Source: Companilactobacillus nodensis DSM 19682 = JCM 14932 = NBRC 107160 (GTDB taxonomy: Bacteria > Bacillota > Bacilli > Lactobacillales > Lactobacillaceae). From it: a DNA stretch of 62,153 nt. The position numbers were made by a program, and so were the translations under genes. Below the pieces are notes generated by a model. The model searched no databases, was not told the origin of the DNA, and worked only from the letters and a program-made list of their open reading frames with translations. The stretch lies in the NCBI RefSeq assembly GCF_000615905.1, contig NZ_BAMN01000011.1, forward strand, positions 1 through 62,153, read 5' to 3'. Positions 8,715 to 15,836 of the stretch are shown here, one piece after another (the first letter of the stretch is position 1; every line of letters begins with the position of its first letter).

Positions 8715-9086
8715 TCACCCGTATCTTTGCCGTCTCAAACCTAATTTAGTTAGTTCTGAATTTTTAATGAATAAACCACCTCCAGGAACTAAGTACGATC
8801 CAGACCATGAATAGCCCATAGCTGCTTCACTCGCTTGTGTCATTGGTTCCTGATCAGTTGATGTCATTAGAGTTCTTGCAACAACATCCACGGTTACAGA
8901 TTGAACTACTGTGGCATAAGATAACCGCTCTACAACCATCTTATCAAGGTCCTTACCAACTTTGAGAGCTTGCTCTCTTAATGAGTCAGAGACTACTTTA
9001 AGTAGTTTGGTGGCACGTGGAATTTCATCAGGTTTAAGCTTTCGCCACATTACTTGTAAATCATCAATCGTAGCAAAATCATCCAT
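8715..9086 (-). CDS. Head-tail connector adaptor (Gp15/Gp19/Gp42-like)
   Basis: A 123-residue protein opening MDDFATIDDLQVMWRKLKPDE, mostly helical in the N-terminal two thirds (ERLSYATVVQSVTVDVVARTL), ending SELTKLGLRRQRYG. This is the pattern of phage Gp15/Gp19/Gp42-type connector proteins, which bind beneath the portal. It lies directly after the HeH/LEM protein and capsid genes. Confidence 0.7.
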   Translation of the reverse strand: MDDFATIDDLQVMWRKLKPDEIPRATKLLKVVSDSLREQALKVGKDLDKMVVERLSYATVVQSVTVDVVARTLMTSTDQEPMTQASEAAMGYSWSGSYLVPGGGLFIKNSELTKLGLRRQRYG

Positions 9087-9088
9087 GA

Positions 9089-9367
9089 CTATTTCTTACC
9101 TTTCATCATCAAATCATAAAGAATTTCTTTCTTAGCATTGGAATCGTATTTGATTCCAAATGCATCCAATTCTTGCATAATTTGTGCTTTAGTAATTCCT
9201 TCGCTGTCATCATCGTTTGATGTTGTGTCAGGAACTGGCTTAGGCTTAACCGTCGTTTTTTTAACTTTATCTTGAACATTGTTTTCATCAGCAGGAACCC
9301 AGTCCCCGCCTCTGATTCGTGAAGCTACATCAATGATCACTTTCGTTTTAGAATTTTGATATTTCAT
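9089..9367 (-). CDS. Phage protein with C-terminal HeH/LEM-like domain
   Basis: A 92-residue protein with a basic N-terminus (MKYQNSKTKVIIDVASRIRGG), a Lys/Pro/Asp-rich linker and a C-terminal helix-extended loop-helix segment (about 58-92, ITKAQIMQELDAFGIKYD). Such HeH/LEM proteins follow the major capsid gene in many lactobacillus and streptococcal phages. The function is unknown; a head-associated or DNA-binding role is only inferred. Confidence 0.65.
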   Translation of the reverse strand: MKYQNSKTKVIIDVASRIRGGDWVPADENNVQDKVKKTTVKPKPVPDTTSNDDDSEGITKAQIMQELDAFGIKYDSNAKKEILYDLMMKGKK

Positions 9368-9371
9368 TTAT

Positions 9372-10259
9372 TTATGCCTCCTCTGGTTTAATTACACGTG
9401 CAAAACTATTAGTATCCATAATTCCCCAGCCTAGATATGTTTCAGAACGCAAGTAAACTTGGTTATAACCCTTTAAATCTTGGCCTGAATTGTCTGGATC
9501 ACCATATTGAATTACTTCCATCGGAATTTGTTTAGCAAATCCCCATTGGAACATATTAGTAAAGTCACCCAAAATTGCGTAATCTTTTGAACCACTTGCA
9601 ACGGTATTATTTACATCTGTTTGCAATCCATTGATTGAACCAGGATTGGCACCCCAAGCTAATGTTGGGAATAAACGATTATTACTGTTATCACGCATTT
9701 TTGCTAAAGCAGATGAAAACTGTGTATCAATTGCCATACCAGAAACCACACCATCTGAACCTTGAATAGCTGAAACTGCATCTTCAATATTTGAATCTGG
9801 ATCAGCTTGCTTAAAATCAACAGTTTGAGTGATGGAAGTATCAAAACTATTTTTACCAATGATTGCGGATACTTCTTTAGTTCTTGGATTTACACCATGG
9901 AAGGCCATCAAGTCTAAACCACGTGCTAATTTCTTAGCATATCCATCATTAAATGCTTTCAAAATATCGATTTTTTCTTCATCCGTGGCATAAATGAATT
10001 CATCAGAAACACGGGCGCCATATTCCACCTTAATGGGAACAATCGTTACTGGCGCAATAGTAACTCCACCTTCAGTTTTCTTTCCATTCTCAGCAACAAT
10101 ATCGATATCCTTGTCCATTGAAAATGTAAATTCTTTTTGTCCATTAAATGCTACTGGCTTTTGACCAGATAGGATTGCCAAAGAACTATTACCTTTAACT
10201 TTACTAATTAAATCTGTAATTAATGTTGGATCAAATAAATTTCCCTTTGATGTTGTCAT
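9372..10259 (-). CDS. Major capsid protein (HK97 fold)
   Basis: A 295-residue protein with the features of HK97-fold capsids of this group: N-terminal helix (NLFDPTLITDLISKVKGNS), an E-loop-like segment (KEFTFSMDKDIDIVAENGKK), the long spine helix (EKIDILKAFNDGYAKKLARG) and a C-terminal part ending YLGWGIMDTNSFARVIKP. The upstream gene is a separate scaffold, and no prohead protease is visible, as usual for scaffold-type phages. Confidence 0.85.
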   Translation of the reverse strand: MTTSKGNLFDPTLITDLISKVKGNSSLAILSGQKPVAFNGQKEFTFSMDKDIDIVAENGKKTEGGVTIAPVTIVPIKVEYGARVSDEFIYATDEEKIDILKAFNDGYAKKLARGLDLMAFHGVNPRTKEVSAIIGKNSFDTSITQTVDFKQADPDSNIEDAVSAIQGSDGVVSGMAIDTQFSSALAKMRDNSNNRLFPTLAWGANPGSINGLQTDVNNTVASGSKDYAILGDFTNMFQWGFAKQIPMEVIQYGDPDNSGQDLKGYNQVYLRSETYLGWGIMDTNSFARVIKPEEA

Positions 10260-10266
10260 AATTTTT

Positions 10267-10734
10267 TTATTCTCCTTCTAAGTTATCAATTAAATTTTTG
10301 TATGCACTATTCTCATCTGAACCAGTATTTGGTTCAGGGTCTTTTAGTGGTGGTACTGGGTCATCCTTCTTTACAAAACCAGCTAATCTTTCAGCATCAG
10401 CTTTCAAACTTTCTTCATCATCACCAACCAAACGATCTGCTAAGTCATAAGGAAGTCCATTTTCTAAGGCAATTTTGGTTTTTAGATTAGCTGTTTCATA
10501 TCCTGAAATTTTGGAATTTAAATTTTCAATATTTTGGTCATAATCAGCATACTTTTCTTTGCTCTTACTGATTGTTGATTGAAGTGAAGTATTTTCATTA
10601 GTCAATGTTGATACTTGTTTCTTTAAATCGTCATAATCTGAATACTGTTTTACCAATGATTCCTTCTGTCGGTCCAAACGTCCTTGAATAATTTGGTCAA
10701 GTTCCTCTTGTGTTTCAATTGTTTTAAAAGTCAT
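10267..10734 (-). CDS. Scaffolding protein (DUF4355-like)
   Basis: A 155-residue highly charged, helical protein (MTFKTIETQEELDQIIQGRL) with a long predicted coiled coil at about 25-90 and an acidic, Pro-rich C-terminus (FVKKDDPVPPLKDPEPNTG). Composition and place just before the capsid gene match DUF4355 scaffolds, which direct prohead assembly and are then lost. A well-placed GAAAGGA precedes the start. The gene follows an intrinsic terminator (10786..10809), so its transcription needs read-through or a separate promoter. Confidence 0.8.
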   Translation of the reverse strand: MTFKTIETQEELDQIIQGRLDRQKESLVKQYSDYDDLKKQVSTLTNENTSLQSTISKSKEKYADYDQNIENLNSKISGYETANLKTKIALENGLPYDLADRLVGDDEESLKADAERLAGFVKKDDPVPPLKDPEPNTGSDENSAYKNLIDNLEGE

Positions 10735-10785
10735 AATTTAAAATCCTTTCTCCCACTTACCCGGTGGTATCGGTAATTTTTGGCA

Positions 10786-10809
10786 TAAAAAAAGACGTTC
10801 TAAACGTCT
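10786..10809 (-). terminator. Intrinsic terminator at the end of terL, inside the late operon
   Basis: On the minus strand AGACGTT-TAG-AACGTCT (7-bp perfect stem) is followed by seven T. It overlaps the last codons of the terminase large gene. A strong terminator between terminase and scaffold/capsid genes is unexpected in a late operon; no clear promoter is visible in the 50 bases that follow. Confidence 0.75.
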
Positions 10810-12205
10810 AATATCGTACCTGCTGTTTCTTCTTAGGCTTATCAATTGAGCAAGCCCAATGTGCTAATAAAGCACTATCCATTAAACTAATATCCGTATC
10901 ATCAAACTGTGATTTGTAACCAAACCCACCACTGGAACCGATATTCCTTTTTTCAGAATTTGTCGCTACCACTTTCAGTGATGGTTGATCACTATGACAA
11001 ATTGACTGCTGGTAAATTCCTTGCTCCCACAACGAATTAGCATTGATTACTTCTTTAACTGTCGGTAAAATTGGCGTCTTCAATCTGAAGTCTTTCATGT
11101 CAGCAGCTAAAATTGATTGACCACTTTGACCATCAATTACTACTTGCTGAATGTCAGCAGTTCGCAAAAATTTCAAAATCCATTGATTGCCGTTTCTTAC
11201 TGATTGACAATCAATAGACTCTACAAATACTTTTCCTGATAAGGTATGAACCGCAATACTCATCGCAACATTGGCGCCATCATTTCCGTATTTAATTCCA
11301 ACATACAATGGACCTTGTAAAATCGGTAAAGAATGAACTTTCAATTCATCCCATTCATTTTCTGAAATAACCGATTTTTGATTATATTTAATCCAAAGCC
11401 CTAAACGTTGAATATTAAAATCAACTTCATCCTGTCCAACTTCATCTTGAATTGAGCGTTCAGTGAAGATAGTTCCCAAAGATGGATTGGTTTTATACCA
11501 CAAGTCTCGGTCTCTAATATTTGATTGCTCTTCAACAGACCATTCAGCCCATCCAGCGTTTTCAAGTTTGCCTTCCAAAACACCATTGCGGTAACTGACA
11601 AATACTGTACCTGAAGATAAAGGTGTTGGTGGTGTTCCACAGAAAATAGTTTGTGGATTATCTGAATCGGTAACAACATATTTCAATGCTGATTCTTGAT
11701 CAGTCGTATATTCTTGAGCCTCATCAATCACAAGTAAATCAAAACCTTCACCAAGCCCACCGGTAGAAGTTCTAGTTCTAAATTCCACACGTCCACCAGT
11801 TTCAGGAATATCAATTCGTTCCCGTCCGACTGCTTTCAAAGACTTGTATTTAATACCAGCTTTGTCAAGTATCTTCAAAACTCGTTCCCAAGATGAATGT
11901 GAAGTAGTAGTTCGATGAGCAGTATGTAAAATCTGTTCGCCATCTAACAATCCTTGAATTTCACGAATAACAATTAATTCAGTCTTACCATTCCGTCGTG
12001 GTATAGAATACCCAAATTTAGTGTGAACCCAAAGACCATCATCATTAACGGCAAATAAATCTTTTGCAAGGTCAACTTGCCATTCTTGTGCAGTTCTGCC
12101 AGATCTCTCATAGTTTTTTATCGCAGGTTTGTATAAGGATTTAGTAAATGGAATAATCACCGATTGAGTAGGATGCTGATTACCAAGTTTTACATTAGTA
12201 GTCAT
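10808..12205 (-). CDS. terL: Terminase large subunit
   Basis: A 465-residue DNA-packaging motor. The ATPase has Walker A-like SIPRRNGKTE (67-76), Walker B DLLVIDEAQE (156-165) and coupling motif FCGTPP (about 190). The C-terminal nuclease half shows GIKYGNDGANVAMSIAV and a late DSALLAHWA. It starts with ATG behind GAAGGAGG. Its place after portal and minor head genes, rather than before the portal, is unusual, and it carries its own terminator. A convincing small subunit gene is not seen. Confidence 0.88.
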   Translation of the reverse strand: MTTNVKLGNQHPTQSVIIPFTKSLYKPAIKNYERSGRTAQEWQVDLAKDLFAVNDDGLWVHTKFGYSIPRRNGKTELIVIREIQGLLDGEQILHTAHRTTTSHSSWERVLKILDKAGIKYKSLKAVGRERIDIPETGGRVEFRTRTSTGGLGEGFDLLVIDEAQEYTTDQESALKYVVTDSDNPQTIFCGTPPTPLSSGTVFVSYRNGVLEGKLENAGWAEWSVEEQSNIRDRDLWYKTNPSLGTIFTERSIQDEVGQDEVDFNIQRLGLWIKYNQKSVISENEWDELKVHSLPILQGPLYVGIKYGNDGANVAMSIAVHTLSGKVFVESIDCQSVRNGNQWILKFLRTADIQQVVIDGQSGQSILAADMKDFRLKTPILPTVKEVINANSLWEQGIYQQSICHSDQPSLKVVATNSEKRNIGSSGGFGYKSQFDDTDISLMDSALLAHWACSIDKPKKKQQVRY

Positions 12206-12264
12206 AGAAATCCTCCTTCAATCATGTTATCCACCGCAGTTTAGTGACTTGCTTGGGTCAAATT

Positions 12265-12966
12265 TTATTTCCAGTTTTTAGTCCAAACATTCTGTTTTCT
12301 ACCATCTCCCGGATTGTAATCAACGATGCAGTGACATCTTTCATGTCGTCGGTAAATATCATCAGGTGCATCATTATAGCTATATGATCCTGCTAAATTT
12401 TTGCACCAATCACATGGCTTACCGACCACGGTTCTAGTAATTCTTGGCTTTAATCCAACATTAGATTGAAACTCAACATTTTTTTGAATGGTGTCATCAA
12501 CAATCGATTGAGTGAAAGTTACTAATGGCTCATCAAGAATCCATTTAATATCATCAAAACTTTCAGCAGCAGTCAATCGTTCAACTAACCCTTTAACCTT
12601 TTCTTGATTAAAGTCAGGTACTTGAGCCTTTAAATGTAAGTTGGCAGCCTGATTAAGTTGATTCTGAACGTCGCTCGCATAGCCAGTTACAATATCGTAG
12701 TTATTTTTTAATGTATGATTCATCAATCTATTCGAAATATTGAAATACATTTTTTCATTTGGTAAAGATTCAGCAGTTACAAATTCATTAATCGACTGTG
12801 ATAAATTTTGGCCAACTTCAATGGCCAAATCATTAACTTCTTTATAAGTAGCTTTTTCATTCTTCAATAACTCAATGTCTTTTTTTAAAACCTTACTTTT
12901 ACTGTTTTTATCTTTAAACGAGCCATCAATTGATTTTAAAAGGTCAATAACAATATCTTTATCCAT
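12265..12966 (-). CDS. Minor head protein (MuF-like, zinc-binding C-terminus)
   Basis: About 233 residues. The N-terminal two thirds are helical; the C-terminus carries PCDWCKNLAGSYSY and RRHERCHCIVDY, the Cys/His cluster of phage minor capsid/MuF-type head morphogenesis proteins. I chose ATG 12964-12966 (MDKDIVIDLLKSIDG) because AGG of AGGTGATG is eight bases upstream and the ATG overlaps the portal stop (ATGGATAA). Two ATGs just upstream are possible. Internal head protein roles are known for MuF; no toxin domain is fused here. Confidence 0.75.
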   Translation of the reverse strand: MDKDIVIDLLKSIDGSFKDKNSKSKVLKKDIELLKNEKATYKEVNDLAIEVGQNLSQSINEFVTAESLPNEKMYFNISNRLMNHTLKNNYDIVTGYASDVQNQLNQAANLHLKAQVPDFNQEKVKGLVERLTAAESFDDIKWILDEPLVTFTQSIVDDTIQKNVEFQSNVGLKPRITRTVVGKPCDWCKNLAGSYSYNDAPDDIYRRHERCHCIVDYNPGDGRKQNVWTKNWK

Positions 12967-14215
12967 TATCATCACCTGTTTCTATTGGTGGTTCTTGATC
13001 AGAACCCTTTACCCCAGTAATTTCACGAATAGTCTCTTTATCCATAAATCCTGGAATAGCTTGATTAAGCTTTATGGCACCATCACCAATAATTGATAAC
13101 ATATTGGCATCAGCTTCAAACAATGGTTCCCACTTTGGGATTGTATTCATAAATTGTGAACGTTCATATGCATAATTATCTCTTAAACAAGATGCCAAGT
13201 ATGCAACGTTTAAGAATCCAGAACCAAACGATCGTTGTGCCTTTCTTCCAGATAATCTTAAATTCTCATGACTTGCCTTGATTGCTTCTACTGAAGATGG
13301 ATTTTCAGATACAAATCCTAAATCATCCAACGTTAATCCCATCTCGCCAGCAAAACCAGCCGCAGCAGTTTTAAGCTGTTCAGTAAATGGTGTCATTGAT
13401 GAAGTGGTAAATTGTCCTAACTTAGGACTGTCACCTTCGTCATCTTTAGTAAATTGCAACATGGATGAAATGGCTGCTTTCCAACTATCCATTGGTTCAG
13501 CATCGTTACTTAGACCAACCACATATTTTTGAGGGAATGAATAGAATTCTGCAGTGATATCCGCTCTTTCCAACGTACGCTTTGCATATTTCTGATAATA
13601 CATTCCTGCTCTAGTAATTCTTGAACGTCCAAAGGGTCGAACTGCATCCGGTCGGTAAATGATTGGTACTAACAATGGATGATTAGTATGGTTAGGAATA
13701 TTAGTTACATCTTTTCCAGTAATAAACGTTGTCAATTGAGCTGTGAAATAAGCTTCACTAATCGGATTTCCAAAGTCATCACGTTTTAAAACGGCATAGC
13801 CTTAAGTTAACAATCCAGTAATTGGATCAATGATTCCCGTTGCATTACTTGCTTCAATAACTTGCAAACGAATCTGGTCATCTGCCTTTGAAATATAAAC
13901 AAATGAACATGATCCAATCAATGCAGACAAAACGGCTGAATCAAAAAATACATCAGGGTTATTATCATGGAAGATTTCGTTTACTTTAAAATCATCATTA
14001 TCAAAATCACGAAATACTAATCTATCGGCCAAACTGTCCACACCTTTTGCACACCAGCCAAGAACGGCATGATATTGGTTCCTAATTTCGAGTGGAATAG
14101 TGATACCAGGGTCGTTTTCGTGGTATTTCATTGCGTATTGTTTATATCTCATATTTACCCGGAAACGGCGATGTGACAGCTTATTTCTAAGGTAATCAAT
14201 TCCTTTATATTCCAA
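12959..14215 (-). pseudogene. Portal protein (SPP1 gp6-like) broken by an in-frame stop
   Basis: 418 codons form one continuous portal reading frame (MEYKGIDYLRNKLSHRRF through ITREI-like C-terminus). Codon 138 is TAA (13802-13804), between ITGLLT and GYAVLKRDDFGNP. The flanks stay in frame, so this looks like a single nonsense change, for example GAA to TAA. Portal proteins form the dodecameric DNA channel of the head. Two fragments remain: 13802..14215 (137 residues) and 12959..13735 if restarted at TTG. Without suppression the prophage could not make heads. A base-calling error is possible. Confidence 0.8.
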
Positions 14216-14263
14216 TATATCAACTCCTTAATAAATTCATGAGAAAAAATGTACAGTGACGGC

Positions 14264-14305
14264 GTGAAGCTCGGCTGACGAGCCATAGGGGGTCTCATGC
14301 CCCCT
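14264..14305. other. GC-rich tandem hairpins upstream of the portal gene
   Basis: Two adjacent perfect hairpins, GCTCG-GCTGA-CGAGC (14269-14283) and AGGGGG-TCTCATG-CCCCCT (14287-14305), form a GC-rich island in an AT-rich region between the HNH gene and the portal. Neither is followed by a proper T tract on the coding strand. The 136-bp gap is where terS/terL would normally sit; no convincing ORF is present. Confidence 0.5.
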
Positions 14306-14351
14306 TTAAAATATTGACTCAATCAAACTCATTAAATTGTTTAAAACGTCG

Positions 14352-14693
14352 CTATGAGCGGTATTTAGACCAATCTAACGATTGTGGAAGATTACGATTA
14401 CCAATAGTCTTCACATCAACACTTTTATTTTCTTTATTTTTAAATAACTTGTCAGACTTCTGTCTATTGCAACTCCAATGAGCGAGCTGCAGGTTGTCCA
14501 TGTCACTTGGATGACCTCCCTTGTTAATAGGGATGATGTGATCAATAACTGGTGACATTGGATCAGGATATTTTAATCGCTTGTCAACCGGTCGTCCACA
14601 TATACCACAAACAGATTGAGTCTTGAGGATTATACGTTTGTTCTTATCAAATGCTACTCGATGTTGTCCGGTTCTGTCTGCTCGCAATACCAT
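14352..14693 (-). CDS. HNH endonuclease of the packaging region
   Basis: 113 residues starting MVLRADRTGQHRVAF, chosen because GAAAGGA lies eleven bases upstream; an open frame extends to 14795 but without support. Core motifs: CGICGRPVD (zinc-type CxxC), DHIIPINKGGHPSDMDNLQL and the distal AHWSCNRQK. HNH proteins of this kind sit next to the small terminase gene at the cos end of many Firmicutes siphoviruses and assist the terminase in cutting. No small terminase follows here. Confidence 0.82.
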   Translation of the reverse strand: MVLRADRTGQHRVAFDKNKRIILKTQSVCGICGRPVDKRLKYPDPMSPVIDHIIPINKGGHPSDMDNLQLAHWSCNRQKSDKLFKNKENKSVDVKTIGNRNLPQSLDWSKYRS

Positions 14694-14863
14694 AAGATGG
14701 TGGTCCTTTCTATGTGGGGATAGTAATAAATGATGGTGGGTATCAATTAGTATGGGGGTATCTAAACAATGTGAGGGGTATAAAAATAAGACCACCGGAA
14801 CCTTGAGTTTAAAGGCACGGGGGTCTTATTTAAATAGAGCCATCTTAATTAGTGCAGGGGGGG

Positions 14864-14935
14864 TAGCATAGGTTGGAATCGAACCAACACTAACCTGTCT
14901 ATGCTATAAATGATAGGCTTTATCATCACCTATCA
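14864..14935 (-). other. tRNA-like fold: acceptor plus T-arm minihelix with an upstream hairpin
   Basis: On the minus strand TAGCATAG (14906-14899) pairs perfectly with CTATGCTA (14871-14864). Inside, GTTGG-TTCGATT-CCAAC is a textbook T-arm with consensus loop stacked directly on the outer stem. Only ten bases (ACAGGTTAGT) replace the D and anticodon arms. A second hairpin TGATAGG/CCTATCA (14935-14911) lies just upstream, so the whole fold is 72 nt. The 3' side reads A then CCCCCC, not CCA. No anticodon arm can be drawn, so this is not a working tRNA. Confidence 0.55.
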
Positions 14936-15038
14936 AAGTGTTATTCAAACGTGTTCTGGTTTGTATAGTATTCCTTCTATGTTTGTTATCGATAAGCTTT
15001 CGATAATACTAATATACATCTAATTTAGGGGGAATCTA

Positions 15039-15087
15039 ATGACATGGGTATGCCATATGTATGACACAACTATGACATAGGTATGAC
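15039..15087. repeat. 11-bp tandem repeat (4.5 copies)
   Basis: Plus-strand unit ATAGGTATGAC repeats with period 11: a half unit at 15039-15043, then 15044-15054, 15055-15065, 15066-15076, 15077-15087. All units keep the TATG core. It overlaps the end of the regulator gene (15070..15492) and continues into the non-coding region before the tRNA-like fold. Helix-phased iterons near the packaging genes suggest a terminase (pac/cosB) or late-regulator binding site. Confidence 0.7.
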
Positions 15088-15492
15088 ATTTAGGATGCCT
15101 TCCTTATACAATCTGTTGGCTTGTCTAAATGAGTAATCAAGATTCTCACTGATTGTATAAAGGTCCATATCATTAATGAAGAATAACTCTAATACATTAG
15201 CCTGGTTAGGATTATCTAAGTGGTCAAGCGTACTTAATATCTCATGTTTAATAGTTCTACTTTCCATTAACAAGTTATTGATTCTTTGTTCTAATTCTTC
15301 ACGTTGACCTAACTCATCATTCAAACCTCTGGGAATTCCACCGCCTGGCATGCCAGTTATCCTAGCACTGTGTGTAGATTCGATACGATCATCTAATTGA
15401 TAAAGCCTTTCTTCAAGCCGTTTAAGTTGTCGTAAGAATGGCTTATATCTTTTTAGAAACTTTTTATTTTCTTGGAATTTATCTTCACTCAC
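15070..15492 (-). CDS. Late-gene transcription regulator (DUF1492/RinA/ArpU-like)
   Basis: 140 residues. GTG 15490-15492 is the likely start (MSEDKFQENKKFLKRY): AAAGGAG sits seven bases upstream, whereas the longer TTG frame from 15513 would contain that site. A helical N-terminal half is followed by a sigma-70 region 4-like helix-turn-helix (ELFFINDMDLYTISENLDYS, FRQANRLYKEGI). Proteins of this type between the replication and packaging modules switch on late genes in Gram-positive phages. Tandem repeats at its 3' end could be its target. Confidence 0.7.
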   Translation of the reverse strand: MSEDKFQENKKFLKRYKPFLRQLKRLEERLYQLDDRIESTHSARITGMPGGGIPRGLNDELGQREELEQRINNLLMESRTIKHEILSTLDHLDNPNQANVLELFFINDMDLYTISENLDYSFRQANRLYKEGILNVIPMS

Positions 15493-15507
15493 AAAATAGC
15501 TCCTTTC

Positions 15508-15763
15508 TGTCAAAGATAAAAAATCATCTTTGACACCTTCTAATGCTTGGTATCATTGGGTTTGTAGGACTTTCACAAGTGAAGTGTCAAAGATGAAACC
15601 CCTATATTTCTTTATATATTAATACTATTCAATAAACTTACTATTATATATAAAAGAAAGTGAAAACATCTTTGACATCTTTGACACCCTATTAAATCCA
15701 TTGAGCCACAACGGTTACAGCTGTCAAAGATATCATTGACATGTCAAAGATGCATCATTGACA
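15508..15763. repeat. Cluster of TGTCAAAGAT motifs in both orientations (gene-free region)
   Basis: The 344 bases between the primase gene end and the regulator start hold no ORF. They hold seven exact copies of TGTCAAAGAT or its complement (plus orientation at 15508, 15585, 15722, 15742; minus at 15526, 15668, 15677) and two variants ATCATTGACA (15732, 15754). The first pair forms an inverted repeat just before the regulator start. The rest of the region is very AT-rich (15600-15660). Origin iterons or operators are both possible. Confidence 0.75.
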
Positions 15764-15836
15764 GACACCATTTTGACCCTAAAATACCCATTTTTGTTTA
15801 CGAATAGTGGGGTTAAAAATACCCAAATACGTCCAT

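Noticed and set aside
12875-13096. Plus-strand ORFs within phage structural genes
   Set aside because: They lie antisense to strongly supported genes, lack binding sites and show no domain pattern.
14864-14935. A complete tRNA gene on the minus strand
   Set aside because: Acceptor and T-arm are perfect, but only ten bases lie between the 5' acceptor strand and the T-arm; no anticodon or D-arm can be drawn, and no other pairing partner for the acceptor exists upstream.
15508-15763. CRISPR array
   Set aside because: Repeats are 10 bp, occur in both orientations and are irregularly spaced; no cas genes are nearby.
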